The notes below the pieces were generated by a model, which did not search any database, had not been told where the DNA came from, and saw only the letters and a program-made list of their open reading frames with translations. Source: JACMRI01 sp043778625 (GTDB lineage Bacteria > Bacteroidota > Bacteroidia > UBA4408). Taken from it: a DNA stretch of 64,000 nucleotides. The stretch's first letter is position 1. Each line of letters begins with the position of its first letter. A program made the position numbers and the translations under genes. The stretch lies in assembly GCA_043778625.1 (NCBI GenBank), contig JAYWFU010000108.1, positions 3,209 to 67,208 on the forward strand. The letters are read 5' to 3'. Below are positions 36,570-45,930 of this stretch, piece after piece.

Positions 36570-37874
36570 TTAATCTATTGCTTCTATTGAAATAGGCAAC
36601 CCTATGCCATACAACGGAATGTTGGTAAGGGTGGTTTCTACCTTAAATTTTTGCATTGAGGCACGTATAGCTAGTGTGGGGGCATATTTTTGTTGATACA
36701 CTTTTAAGCTCTTCGATTTAAGATTTATCTCCGCCTTTACCTCCACAGGTATTATTTGGTTGTTGTGTTGTAGCACAAAATCAATTTCAGCAGTAGCATT
36801 GGCAGCACTCCAATAATATAGTTGGTTATTAATTGTTAATTGTTGGCACACGTACTGTTCAGTTAATGCGCCTTTGTACTCAGTTAAAATAGTGTTTTTT
36901 TCTAACAAAATAATTTTATCTAAGTTACCCATGGCATTCAGTAAGCCTATGTCTAACATAAATAGTTTAAAGGCATCGTAATCGGCATAGGCGTTTAAGG
37001 GCATACTAGGTGCGGTTAGTCCGTTTACTTTAATTACTAATCCAGCATCTACTAACCAGTGTATTGCTTTTTCAAATTCGGCGGCACGTGCACCTTTTTT
37101 GAGTAAGCCATACACAAATTTTTTATTTTCCTTGGCTAATTGGCTTATTAATCCATGCCACACTAGTTTAATACGAGGTACAATTTCGTTAGGAGCATGT
37201 TTTGCAAAGTCGTTTTGGTAGCCTATTAATATTTTTTGTTGTATGTCTCTTACGTTATCTAAATTATTGGTGTTAATATAGCATTGCACCGCTTCGGGCA
37301 TACCGCCTATAAAATAATAGAGCCGTAGTAACTCCACCAATTTATCGTGAAAAGCATCCACAACACCCCAATTTTTGGCAGTGAGTTGTGTTAATAATTG
37401 TTGCTGATTAATATTAGTTAAAAACTCAAAAAAACTAAGTGGGTGCAACTCCAAAAAATCAACTTTACCCACTGGAAACGAATTGTGCTTTTGCATAGCC
37501 ACACCTAACAACGAACCTGCCGCAATAATGTAATACTGTGGAGCTTGCTCGTAAAAATATTTAAGTGCAGTTAACCCTTTTTCAACCGCTTGTATTTCGT
37601 CAAAAATAAGTAGCGTAGTAGCAGCATCTATTGTTTGATTAGTTTCAATTTCAATTACTGCAATAATCCGTTCGATATTAAAATCGGCTTCAAATAATTG
37701 TTGTATGCGTAGGCTACTTTCAAAGTTTAAATAAATAGTGGTTTCAAAAGCTTGTTTACCAAATTCTTTCATTAACCAAGTTTTACCCACCTGCCTAGCC
37801 CCTTGTATTATTAAGGGTTTGCGGGTTTTGGATGCTTTCCAAAGGGCTAGCTGAGTTAATAATATACGGTTCAT
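36570..37874 (-). CDS. AAA ATPase with DUF4143 C-terminal domain
   Basis: A 434-residue ATPase. The ATG at 37874 (MNRILLTQLALWKASK) is chosen; an upstream in-frame ATG would add 13 residues overlapping the promoter region. Seen: Walker A IIQGARQVGKTWLM, Walker B LLIFDEIQAVEKGL, sensor-type YYIIAAGSLLGVAM, and a C-terminal DUF4143 domain with the PD-D/ExK-like pattern AEIDFVLQHNNQIIPVEVKA. This family is scattered through bacterial and archaeal genomes with patchy distribution and has no settled role; mobility, toxin-like or nuclease-linked functions have been proposed. It is a single gene with a palindromic array in its promoter region. Confidence 0.88.
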   Translation of the reverse strand: MNRILLTQLALWKASKTRKPLIIQGARQVGKTWLMKEFGKQAFETTIYLNFESSLRIQQLFEADFNIERIIAVIEIETNQTIDAATTLLIFDEIQAVEKGLTALKYFYEQAPQYYIIAAGSLLGVAMQKHNSFPVGKVDFLELHPLSFFEFLTNINQQQLLTQLTAKNWGVVDAFHDKLVELLRLYYFIGGMPEAVQCYINTNNLDNVRDIQQKILIGYQNDFAKHAPNEIVPRIKLVWHGLISQLAKENKKFVYGLLKKGARAAEFEKAIHWLVDAGLVIKVNGLTAPSMPLNAYADYDAFKLFMLDIGLLNAMGNLDKIILLEKNTILTEYKGALTEQYVCQQLTINNQLYYWSAANATAEIDFVLQHNNQIIPVEVKAEINLKSKSLKVYQQKYAPTLAIRASMQKFKVETTLTNIPLYGIGLPISIEAID

Positions 37875-37902
37875 TTTACACCTACTTATACTAAATAATA
37901 TA

Positions 37903-37966
37903 CAAATATACATTTATTCGTACGAATAAATGTATTAAATTACACTTTTACGTACGAATAAATGTA
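37903..37966 (-). promoter_or_regulatory. Operator-like palindromes over the promoter of the DUF4143 ATPase gene
   Basis: A 28-bp perfect palindrome (37908-37935, core TTATTCGTACGAATAA) overlaps a -7 element TATATTTG (37910-37903, minus strand) for the gene starting at 37874. The right half CGTACGAATAAATGTA (37919-37934) recurs exactly at 37951-37966, 32 bp (about three helical turns) away, as part of a second, imperfect palindrome. TACACTTTT also recurs at 37941 and 37973. The layout is that of a repressor binding two operators; the regulator is not identified and the gene may autoregulate. Confidence 0.6.
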
Positions 37967-38003
37967 ATCAACTACACTTTTCCTAAGGAAACTCAACTAT
38001 AAA

Positions 38004-38663
38004 TTAAGGTTGTAATCGCCCCAATACCCATTCGTTGTTGGGGTTAAGGGTATAAATTAGTCGGTCGTGCATACGGCTAGGCCTGCCTTGCCAAAATTCA
38101 AATTGATTAATTGCAATTAAATAACCACCCCAGTTAGCAGGGCGGGTAGGGGAGCTGTTGGCGTAAGTTTCCAACGCTTTGGCATAATTATTCTCTAACA
38201 ATTGGCGCGAAGCTATGGGTTGGCTTTGTGCCGAAACCACTGCACCTACACGGCTAGTGTGCGGGCGGGAGTTAAAATAGGCGTCGCTTCTGGTAGCAGA
38301 TAATGGTTCAATAATACCACGTATGCGTACTTGTCGCTCTAATTCGGGCCAAAAAAAGTTTACACCTACCTTTGGGTTATGTGCTAGCGCATTGCCTTTG
38401 TACGAATCGTAATTGGTATAAAACACTATGCCTTCGTTTACAATAATTTGGCGCAATAATACGGTACGTGTACTTGGATATTGGTTAGCATCTACCGTGG
38501 CCAGTTGCATAGCATAGGGTTCTAGCAACTTACTTGTTATAGCTTCGTTAAGCCATTGTTCAAACTGTAGGTAAGGGTTGGTGTTTACCTCTGTTTCCAA
38601 TAACTGCCCTTTATCATAAGTTAGGCGTGCGTTAGTTATGTGGTCGTTAGTCGATTTTATCAT
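38004..38663 (-). CDS. pdxH: Pyridoxamine 5'-phosphate oxidase PdxH
   Basis: FMN enzyme oxidising pyridoxine or pyridoxamine 5'-phosphate to pyridoxal 5'-phosphate. The 219 residues show RTVLLRQI and VFYTNYDSYKGNALAHNPK (FMN binding), FFWPELERQVRIRG, YFNSRPHTSRVGAVVSAQSQ and the C-terminal FEFWQGRPSRMHDRLIY, all canonical. It is the last gene of a minus-strand unit behind an outer-membrane protein gene (12 bp gap), an unusual place for a cytoplasmic cofactor enzyme. Confidence 0.95.
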   Translation of the reverse strand: MIKSTNDHITNARLTYDKGQLLETEVNTNPYLQFEQWLNEAITSKLLEPYAMQLATVDANQYPSTRTVLLRQIIVNEGIVFYTNYDSYKGNALAHNPKVGVNFFWPELERQVRIRGIIEPLSATRSDAYFNSRPHTSRVGAVVSAQSQPIASRQLLENNYAKALETYANSSPTRPANWGGYLIAINQFEFWQGRPSRMHDRLIYTLNPNNEWVLGRLQP

Positions 38664-38675
38664 AACAACAATTTT

Positions 38676-39422
38676 TTAAAAATGTGTAGCTATACCAAAG
38701 TTAATGTTGAGCATTTGTATGGCTTGTTTGTAGCTTACTTGCTCTGTTATGTATTTTTGTGCGCCTACGGTAGTGTATTCAAATACGCCACGAGCAAACA
38801 CATCATAAAACTCAGCTCCTACAAATAGCGAGGTACGTTCTTGCACTTTATAGGCTAGTTTAACACCTCCGTTTACTGCAAGTGCAGCATTGTTCGTGCT
38901 TTTAGCGCGGGTTTCAAACACTAGGTCGTTAATATACATGGTATTAATGATTGACGGATTACGTACCACAGCAACACCTGCACCTAAGTAATAAGTAGCA
39001 CTTAATTTATCTATTATTTGATGGTGGTAGCCAACGCCTGCGGTAACATCTTGTACTACCCAACGGCTTGCAACAACGGTAGCATTTTGTATAGTAGCCG
39101 TTTGCGAGTAGTTTGCTATTTGTGCCTGCATTACTGCTACACTTTGGTTAGATACTTTAGTTTTATTAACGGCTGATGTACTTACGTTGTAATTAACCCA
39201 TGCGCTCCATTTGGGTTTAAATTCGTAATTAACTCTTGCGTTTGATGCAAAGCCTAATTGTGCAAACCCTGCACCATTGCCACTTGTAGAGGCATAGTTA
39301 CCAAACGGTTGGCTAATGCCTGCAGTTAGGCTTATTTCCCACTTTTGGTAGGTAGTATCTTGTTGTGCATTAGCCATTAATGACATGCAGGTTGTTATTA
39401 GTACTAAAATTGATGTTTTCAT
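38676..39422 (-). CDS. Outer-membrane beta-barrel protein
   Basis: A 248-residue exported protein (signal MKTSILVLITTCMSLMANAQ). Alternating strands with aromatic ends, e.g. WEISLTAGISQPFG, ARVNYEFKPKWSAWVNYN, VTAGVGYHHQI, GVKLAYKVQERTSLFVGAEFY and a C-terminal LNINFGIATHF ending in Phe, indicate an eight-stranded-type outer-membrane barrel. Function unknown. It lies 13 bp after the lipoprotein gene and 12 bp before pdxH, in the unit led by the TonB-dependent receptor. Confidence 0.8.
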   Translation of the reverse strand: MKTSILVLITTCMSLMANAQQDTTYQKWEISLTAGISQPFGNYASTSGNGAGFAQLGFASNARVNYEFKPKWSAWVNYNVSTSAVNKTKVSNQSVAVMQAQIANYSQTATIQNATVVASRWVVQDVTAGVGYHHQIIDKLSATYYLGAGVAVVRNPSIINTMYINDLVFETRAKSTNNAALAVNGGVKLAYKVQERTSLFVGAEFYDVFARGVFEYTTVGAQKYITEQVSYKQAIQMLNINFGIATHF

Positions 39423-39435
39423 TTATAGTTATTTT

Positions 39436-40302
39436 TTAAGGATTATACCAGAAACTAACTTTTAATTTTAAACTAGTTGTCCCTGATGCATTTTTGGCAT
39501 ATATATAAGGATAAATATTGTGTTGTGCATCAAGAATAGGGACGCCAACAGTAAAATTATCTTTTAATTTAATTGTAGCTTCATCTATTAAAGCCCCATT
39601 AATATCTGTATCATAAAATTTAAACGTGTAAATATCGTTTACACTATTTAATTTAAATGGAGCTCCTGTAACAGGAAATGATAATTTATAGGGTAATTGA
39701 GAATTGGTTATAGTAGTTGTACTAACTATAGAGCGTACCGTTGAGTATTCCCAACTTTCTCCAATATTATTTCGAATAAAATTATCAATACGATTACCAT
39801 TATGATAAACCGCAACAAACACTTTAGTAGCAGATACTAACGGTAATGATACAATAGTGGCTTCGGTTATTCTAGCACCTATAGGTTCTAAAAGTACAGT
39901 TAATATGTGCTTGTCAGCTTCGCTTTTAGTTATTATTTTTTTTACGTTATTGGTATCAGCTTTACCAGCCTTATTTTTAACTATTAATACCAAAGTATCC
40001 ACTGATGTTGTTGTATACGTATATTCAAAGTCACGGGCACGTGACACTACTATATACTTTCCATTTTTAATAAAGCACCAAAACGACGAATCTGCAAATA
40101 TAGAAGTGTTTTTTGCACTTACGGTGTGGGGTAAGTAACGGGGAAGCCCTCCGTTTTTCATTTCGTAGTTAGCTTTAATTTCAAATAATGAGTCAGAAAC
40201 TTTATTGGGCGTTACCGTATTTTTTTCGGCTAGGCCAGTTGTTTTTTTGCAACCGAACATTGCAAGGGTAAGTAGAAGTAGTGTATATACTATATTTTTC
40301 AT
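39436..40302 (-). CDS. Surface lipoprotein of unknown function
   Basis: A 288-residue lipoprotein: MKNIVYTLLLLTLAMFGCKK gives Cys18. The mature part has an immunoglobulin/PKD-like stretch (SSFWCFIKNGKYIVVSRARD, DFEYTYTTTSVDTLVLIVKN) and a later beta region ending KLKVSFWYNP. It resembles the lipoproteins encoded beside TonB receptors in Bacteroidota, which often bind the ligand at the cell surface, but it is not SusD-like. Gap of 12 bp to the receptor gene, 13 bp to the barrel gene. Confidence 0.7.
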   Translation of the reverse strand: MKNIVYTLLLLTLAMFGCKKTTGLAEKNTVTPNKVSDSLFEIKANYEMKNGGLPRYLPHTVSAKNTSIFADSSFWCFIKNGKYIVVSRARDFEYTYTTTSVDTLVLIVKNKAGKADTNNVKKIITKSEADKHILTVLLEPIGARITEATIVSLPLVSATKVFVAVYHNGNRIDNFIRNNIGESWEYSTVRSIVSTTTITNSQLPYKLSFPVTGAPFKLNSVNDIYTFKFYDTDINGALIDEATIKLKDNFTVGVPILDAQHNIYPYIYAKNASGTTSLKLKVSFWYNP

Positions 40303-40314
40303 ATTTGTTACTTT

Positions 40315-43086
40315 TTAAAAATTAAATGCAACGGTAACCGTCCAACGTGTACCTTGTCCAAAATACACTGTGGCTGACGAGGCATCAAATCTATCCCCAA
40401 TTTGTTTGCCGTACACCTGTTGCGACGCACCATTGTTTTGTGCATCGGCCACGTATTTTTGATTAAATAAGTTGGTAATATTTAAACTTAAATCGAGTGA
40501 TTTATTATTTGCAACCTTAAATTTATTACCAACAAATAAATCAAACGTGTAGTAATTAGGTATTTGCCAACTTTCACGATTAGCATTTTTACCAGTTAGA
40601 GTAACGGGCGAAAAGTCAGCATAATTTTTACCAAAATAAGTTCCTCTTAATTTAATGTACAAACTCTTAATAGGCTCGTAATTACCACTTAGTACGTATT
40701 GTGTTTGTGCGGCATTACCTACATGTACGCCTTTAGGAGCAAATGTTTGTTCAGGACTAGGATTTCCTTTAGCATCTAATACGGGCGTACCGTCAATATT
40801 AAGTAAATTAAAAGAGGCGTTGTTGGTGTATATCCAGTCCGAAAAGGTTAGCGCACCATCAAATGTGAGTTGCTTTAATGGCTTGTATCTAAAATCTAAC
40901 TCTACCCCTTGGTGACGTACGTTAATTCCATTAATATTATAATATATTATATTTCCGTTAGCATCAGTAGTAGAGCCCGAGTAAGGTTTGTTTTTCCAAA
41001 TAGTGTAATACGCATTAACATTAGCGCTAAAAACTTTGTATTTAAAGCCATACCCTAACTCAATTGATTTTACAATTTGATTTTTAATGCCTGCATACAA
41101 TCTATTATTACGGTCGAACACGTTTACAAATCGTGGGGGCAATACTAAATACCCTGCATTCATAAATAGGTTATGATGGTCGTTAATATTATAATTAGCG
41201 CCACCTTTAAACGAATAATTCACATACTTTTGCCAAGCAGTTTCAGCTACTCTAGCTTCGGGCGAACTAATGGTGTAGCTATTTCCATTACGTTTTAAAG
41301 TATCGGCAAAGCCTACAGCCATAAGTATCGTGGTATCGCTTAATACTAAATCGCGTTTTGCAAAACGGTCAACACGTTTGTAAAAACTATAACTATTGGT
41401 TACGTTTAAGAATGCTGATATTTTATCATTCTTATACTCTAACTGGCTAAAAGCTCCCGCCCATCGCACTAAGCCAGTGTAATCGTAACCTATTCTATCG
41501 CCTACTTTTTTTATACCAAAAGTAGAGTTGTACGTGCTTGTAGGGTCGTTTTTATTAACCCCTGATTCCGATACATAATCAGCCCCTAATAAATCAACTG
41601 GAGTTTGATAATGTGTGCCGTTGTAGCTACGTAAATCTACCCCTATTTGCCACTTTAATTTTTCGTTTACGTCAATATTTAATGTACTTAAACCACCGTA
41701 CCAAAAATGATTATTAACACTACTGCGTAAAAATGAATTAGCGCGAACAAAATTTGGATTTGAAGTGTCAGGAGCTATAAATGATACTTGTGCATTGTTA
41801 GCTTTGGTAGGTGCATATACTGATGGTACAAAAGCACCCCCTCCATTACCAATACTTAAATACGCTACATTGCTCCAATACATATTTTCTCTAAACGTCC
41901 AATAATCGTTTAACGAAAATACGGGTTTCGAATAATAATTTACGTCTACACTTCCTACTTTTCTGTTCCCATTTTGATCAGTGTACATACCCCAGTCTTG
42001 ATTGTAACGTAATCCTCTATTTAAGCTAAAAGCATTATTAATTTTGTTGGTATCTACTTTCATGGTATCTAACAAGCCTTGCGAAAAACCATGTTTTATG
42101 GCATAGGCCGTGTCAATAATAGCCATATTAGTTTTTGTAAAACGTTGCGCATGGCTTTGCTTAGCTCCATTAACACTAAAACTTAATAAATGCCGATTAA
42201 ACCTGCGTTGTAATTTTAAAAAATAAGCACCGCCTTTACTCCAAGTTTTATCTACATATCCTGAACTTTGTTGGTAATTAATTGCAGCTGTAAACCCAAA
42301 ACCTTTACCAATAATACCTGAGTTATAGGATGCTCCACAACTAATGTTATCATTATTGCCTTGCGAGAGAGTAATTTTACCACCTTGCTTGTCGCCAATG
42401 CCTTTAGTTATAATATTAATTGTACCTCCAACACTTGGCAGTGCTAGTTTTGATGCACCCAAGCCTCGCTGTACTTGCATGTTTTGCACTGCTCCACCTA
42501 ATCCACTCCAATTACTCCAAAACACATTACCATTTTCCATATCATTAAACGGTATACCGTCCAACATCATACCCACATTATTTTGACTAAAACCACGTAC
42601 GTTAATACGTGAATCGCCTGATCCTCCGCCACTTTCGGTAACATAAACACCAGGCGTACTCGTAAGTAATGTGGGCAAATCACGTGTACCAAGTTCTTGC
42701 TGTATTTGCTTGGCACTAATACTACTAAAGGCCACAGGAGTTTCTCTGTTTTTAGCTACATCTGCAGTAATTTCAACCTCTTTAAGCTCATTTTTTAACG
42801 GTAGTACAAACGTTACGTTTACAGGTGCACCATTCACTACAATTTTTTTAATTTGCTGCTCATATCCTATAAATGATGTTTTTAAGGTATAGCTTCCGTT
42901 AGGTAGTTTTAGTTTGAAAACACCGTTTATATCGGTTTGTGTTCCTTTGCCATCAGCATACAATACGGTTGCTCCAATTAATGTTTCGTTAGAGGTGGCA
43001 TCTTGTATAACGCCTGTAACCTCGTAAGTTTGCGCAAGCAACACACTAGTACAAAGTGTTAAAAATAAAGTAAGAAGTTTGTTCAT
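40315..43086 (-). CDS. TonB-dependent receptor with CarboxypepD-reg-like domain
   Basis: A 923-residue outer-membrane active transporter. The ATG at 43086 is used; an in-frame ATG 13 codons upstream would start inside the terminator of the previous gene. In order: signal peptide (MNKLLTLFLTLCTSVLLAQ), carboxypeptidase-regulatory-like domain (about 22-105: VTGVIQDATSNETLIGATVL), plug (about 120-230: PVAFSSISAKQIQQELGTRD, RGLGASKLALPSVGGTINII) and a 22-strand-type barrel ending in WTVTVAFNF. The ligand cannot be read from sequence. Leads a four-gene unit: receptor, lipoprotein, barrel protein, pdxH, with gaps of 12-13 bp. Confidence 0.93.
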   Translation of the reverse strand: MNKLLTLFLTLCTSVLLAQTYEVTGVIQDATSNETLIGATVLYADGKGTQTDINGVFKLKLPNGSYTLKTSFIGYEQQIKKIVVNGAPVNVTFVLPLKNELKEVEITADVAKNRETPVAFSSISAKQIQQELGTRDLPTLLTSTPGVYVTESGGGSGDSRINVRGFSQNNVGMMLDGIPFNDMENGNVFWSNWSGLGGAVQNMQVQRGLGASKLALPSVGGTINIITKGIGDKQGGKITLSQGNNDNISCGASYNSGIIGKGFGFTAAINYQQSSGYVDKTWSKGGAYFLKLQRRFNRHLLSFSVNGAKQSHAQRFTKTNMAIIDTAYAIKHGFSQGLLDTMKVDTNKINNAFSLNRGLRYNQDWGMYTDQNGNRKVGSVDVNYYSKPVFSLNDYWTFRENMYWSNVAYLSIGNGGGAFVPSVYAPTKANNAQVSFIAPDTSNPNFVRANSFLRSSVNNHFWYGGLSTLNIDVNEKLKWQIGVDLRSYNGTHYQTPVDLLGADYVSESGVNKNDPTSTYNSTFGIKKVGDRIGYDYTGLVRWAGAFSQLEYKNDKISAFLNVTNSYSFYKRVDRFAKRDLVLSDTTILMAVGFADTLKRNGNSYTISSPEARVAETAWQKYVNYSFKGGANYNINDHHNLFMNAGYLVLPPRFVNVFDRNNRLYAGIKNQIVKSIELGYGFKYKVFSANVNAYYTIWKNKPYSGSTTDANGNIIYYNINGINVRHQGVELDFRYKPLKQLTFDGALTFSDWIYTNNASFNLLNIDGTPVLDAKGNPSPEQTFAPKGVHVGNAAQTQYVLSGNYEPIKSLYIKLRGTYFGKNYADFSPVTLTGKNANRESWQIPNYYTFDLFVGNKFKVANNKSLDLSLNITNLFNQKYVADAQNNGASQQVYGKQIGDRFDASSATVYFGQGTRWTVTVAFNF

Positions 43087-43114
43087 TTTGAGACAGAAGT
43101 TTGTTTGGTATACA

Positions 43115-43153
43115 AAAAAATCCATAAGTGGTTTGAGTACTTATGGATTTTTT
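43115..43153 (-). terminator. Terminator of the lamin-tail protein gene
   Basis: AAAAAATCCATAAGT (43115-43129) and ACTTATGGATTTTTT (43139-43153) form a 15-bp perfect stem with a 9-base loop; on the minus strand the hairpin is followed by seven U. It ends the gene stopping at 43208 and separates it from the TonB receptor gene. Confidence 0.8.
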
Positions 43154-43207
43154 ATTGTTGTAATTTAATACTGTATTGTTTTAAGTTGTCTTAAAAGTCT
43201 AAACTAA

Positions 43208-44209
43208 TTATTCAACTATTATTTTGTGCGTAATAGTGTTGTTGTTTATAGTTTTAACAGCTACTATGTACATACCTTTTTCAAGGTTAGTTACATCAAC
43301 AGCAACTTTTGCAGTTGCATTACCTGCTAATGTTTTTACTACCTTACCAATAACATTATACACAGTTACTTGCGCAATTGTTGTGTTAGCAGTTACGCTT
43401 ACCATGCTAGTAGCTGGGTTAGGCGCAATACTAGCGTTATCGGTATTTACTGTTTTTACAGCAACTGGATTACACATACAATCATGTGTACCAAATACAT
43501 CATATAATAATAATGAATCATTAGCTGTAGCACCTGCTAGTAAACCAGGTATGGTATCATATTCAGCTAATGGGTTAAATTCAATAGGCATTGCTAATAC
43601 ACCACCAGTAATTGACGGACGGCGTACCATCAAATAACCAGTAGTTATCCATTTACCTTGTCCTGCTTGTCCACGATAAGGTGCTAATGTACTCCAGCCA
43701 GTTTTAACAGTTACGCCAGTTTCTCCAAATATATCCACTATAGTACCCGAAGCATCTTGCAATACTAAAGCATCACTTCCTTTAAAATACATTGGCTGAC
43801 CTTGAGAAGAATTGTTAGAACCATAGTTACGATCTAACTGATTAGCCTTAGCTTGTAGATTAATATCGCAAGCAGGACTTGTAGGAGTAGAGGTAGCTGC
43901 TTTTTGACCATTAACAAACAAGAACGTACCATAAGCAGGTATTGTACCTGTTAAATGTGCTGTATCGCCTGTTGTGGTAGATGGAAAACCACCTGGAGTG
44001 TAAGTACTTATTAAACCAGAACTAGCTGATTTGTAACGCGACACTGTAAAACCTGTAATATTAACTGGCGAAGCTGTAGGGTTATACAACTCAATACATT
44101 TAGTGTTACCTTTACCTCGCATGTATTTTGAGATAAACACTTTAGTACAGTTTTGTGCGCTTGCAGTTAAGCTACCAATTGTAAGTAATCCTAGTAAAAC
44201 TTTTTTCAT
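43208..44209 (-). CDS. Secreted lamin-tail protein with T9SS sorting domain
   Basis: A 333-residue exported protein: signal peptide (MKKVLLGLLTIGSLTASAQ), a lamin-tail domain (about 22-170: KVFISKYMRGKGNTKCIELY, VNITGFTVSRYKS, ALVLQDASGTIVDIFGE), and a T9SS type-A sorting domain (about 262-333: SIAPNPATSMVSV, GMYIVAVKTINNN, THKIIVE). Lamin-tail domains in Bacteroidota occur in surface or released proteins, often with nucleases or phosphatases; here no catalytic domain is present. It has its own promoter (44284-44255) and terminator, so it is a single-gene unit with strong signals. Confidence 0.88.
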   Translation of the reverse strand: MKKVLLGLLTIGSLTASAQNCTKVFISKYMRGKGNTKCIELYNPTASPVNITGFTVSRYKSASSGLISTYTPGGFPSTTTGDTAHLTGTIPAYGTFLFVNGQKAATSTPTSPACDINLQAKANQLDRNYGSNNSSQGQPMYFKGSDALVLQDASGTIVDIFGETGVTVKTGWSTLAPYRGQAGQGKWITTGYLMVRRPSITGGVLAMPIEFNPLAEYDTIPGLLAGATANDSLLLYDVFGTHDCMCNPVAVKTVNTDNASIAPNPATSMVSVTANTTIAQVTVYNVIGKVVKTLAGNATAKVAVDVTNLEKGMYIVAVKTINNNTITHKIIVE

Positions 44210-44254
44210 TGTGTGGGTTGTTTGGTTTTAGTTTTGGGTTATTTTATTTGTGTG

Positions 44255-44284
44255 CAAATGTACACTCAAATTTGGACTAACAAA
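44255..44284 (-). promoter_or_regulatory. Candidate promoter of the lamin-tail protein gene
   Basis: On the minus strand TTTG at 44284-44281 and TACATTTG at 44262-44255 are 18 bp apart, close to the Bacteroidota consensus. The ATG is at 44209, leaving a leader of about 40 bases. Confidence 0.55.
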
Positions 44285-44392
44285 CCATTGTGTATAAACT
44301 TTAACAATTAGTTAATAATTAAATTACTGGCGGTTAATTTTTCATTATCAATTATTGTAGTAGTTTTAATGCCAAATAATAATTTAAAAGTA

Positions 44393-45790
44393 ATGAAAAT
44401 AAAATTTGGAACTGACGGCTGGCGTGCCATTATAGCGCAAGAATTTACTGAGCAAAACGTAGCACGTGTGGCCGAAGCTACTGCCACTTGGATTAAACAA
44501 AACGGAGGTACATCGGTAGTGGTAGGGCACGATTGTAGGTTTGCAGGCGAGCTATTTGTACATGCTATTATTAAGGTAATGAACCACCACGGCATTAAAG
44601 TATTTACAAGCAAAGGCTTTGTAAGTACTCCTATGGTATCGTTAGCCACGGTTAAGCATCAAGCGGCGTTGGGTATTATTATTACTGCATCGCACAATCC
44701 GCCAAGTTATAATGGTTTTAAATTAAAAGGCAGTTATGGCGGCCCATTATTGCCTGAGCAAGTGCAAGAAATTGAAGATATGATAGCCGATACCTGCACC
44801 GTTGATGTGCGTAGCGATTTGGGACAAAGTGCATTGTTAGAATATATTGACATGGAAACCATGTACGTAAACCATGCCGAAGCTAACTTTGACATGGATG
44901 CCATACGCAACAGCCCGTTAAAACTAGCCTACGATGCTATGTACGGAGCTGGGCAAAACGTAATGCGCCGCTTGTTCCCTGACGACGTTACCTTTTTGCA
45001 CTGCGATTACAACCCAAGTTTTAATGGGCAAGCACCTGAACCTATCCACAAAAATTTATTGGAGTTTAGTGAGTTAATTCGCCTTGCCGATGGCGACATT
45101 GACTGTGGATTGTGTACCGATGGCGATGCCGACCGCATTGGCTTGTACAACAGCAAAGGCGAGTTTATTGATTCGCACCACATTATACTATTGTTAATCC
45201 ATTACATGGTGAAGTACAAAGGTATTAAGGGCAAGGTGTGCACGGCATTTAGCAGTACCGTAAAAATTAAAACCCTATGCGACCATTATGGCTTGCCGTT
45301 AGATGTAGTTAAAATTGGTTTTAAATACATTTGTGGTATTATGTTGGAAGAAGACGTGCTAGTAGGAGGGGAGGAGAGCGGTGGAATAGCCATTAAAGGC
45401 CATATACCAGAGCGCGACGGAATTTGGATGGGCTTAACGCTATTTGAATTTATGGCAAAATCAGGCAAATCACTCAACGAATTAATTGAGGAGGTGTACG
45501 CTATTACGGGCAAATTTGCATTTGGACGTAACGATTTACAGTTAACTGAAACTCTTAAAAACAAAATAGTAGCCAACTGCGAAGCACGTGTGTATACCCA
45601 GTTTGGCAAATACACCGTACAACGCTTGGACGATCTTGACGGTTACAAATATTTTATTGACGACAGTACTTGGCTTATGATACGTGCCAGTGGTACCGAG
45701 CCAGTATTACGTACTTATGCCGAAGCCGCTACATTAGAAAAAGCGCAAGACATACTTAACGATGTAAAAGCGGTGCTAATGCAAGCGTAA
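44393..45790 (+). CDS. Phosphoglucomutase/phosphomannomutase
   Basis: Alpha-D-phosphohexomutase interconverting hexose 1- and 6-phosphates, here 465 residues from the ATG at 44393 (MKIKFGTDGWRAIIAQ); an in-frame ATG eight codons upstream is possible but the family opening argues against it. The four domain signatures are present: TASHNPPSYNGFKLKG with the phosphoserine, the metal loop CTDGDADRIG, the sugar loop GGEESGGIAIKGH and the phosphate loop RASGTEPVLRTYAEA. Supplies sugar phosphates for cell-envelope glycans or glycogen. Substrate preference is not resolved. Confidence 0.94.
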   Translation: MKIKFGTDGWRAIIAQEFTEQNVARVAEATATWIKQNGGTSVVVGHDCRFAGELFVHAIIKVMNHHGIKVFTSKGFVSTPMVSLATVKHQAALGIIITASHNPPSYNGFKLKGSYGGPLLPEQVQEIEDMIADTCTVDVRSDLGQSALLEYIDMETMYVNHAEANFDMDAIRNSPLKLAYDAMYGAGQNVMRRLFPDDVTFLHCDYNPSFNGQAPEPIHKNLLEFSELIRLADGDIDCGLCTDGDADRIGLYNSKGEFIDSHHIILLLIHYMVKYKGIKGKVCTAFSSTVKIKTLCDHYGLPLDVVKIGFKYICGIMLEEDVLVGGEESGGIAIKGHIPERDGIWMGLTLFEFMAKSGKSLNELIEEVYAITGKFAFGRNDLQLTETLKNKIVANCEARVYTQFGKYTVQRLDDLDGYKYFIDDSTWLMIRASGTEPVLRTYAEAATLEKAQDILNDVKAVLMQA

Positions 45791-45826
45791 TATATTTTAT
45801 ACTTGTTGGCTTAGCTCTTTAACAAT

Positions 45827-45868
45827 AAAAGTACCTTGGTTTGTAATAACACAAACCAAGGTACTTTT
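45827..45868. terminator. Bidirectional terminator between convergent genes
   Basis: AAAAGTACCTTGGTTTGT (45827-45844) and its exact complement (45851-45868) enclose a 6-base loop: an 18-bp perfect stem with A/T ends, 37 bp after the mutase stop and 63 bp from the stop of the convergent T9SS gene. Confidence 0.85.
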
Positions 45869-45930
45869 ACTTTGTGGGCAGTAATTACAATGTTCTCTTG
45901 CTTAAATGCGGAGCAAAGTAAATTGCTTGT

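Noticed and set aside
43087..43125. N-terminal extension MDFFVYQ... of the TonB receptor
   Set aside because: It would be translated from the terminator hairpin of the upstream gene; the signal peptide begins at the ATG at 43086.
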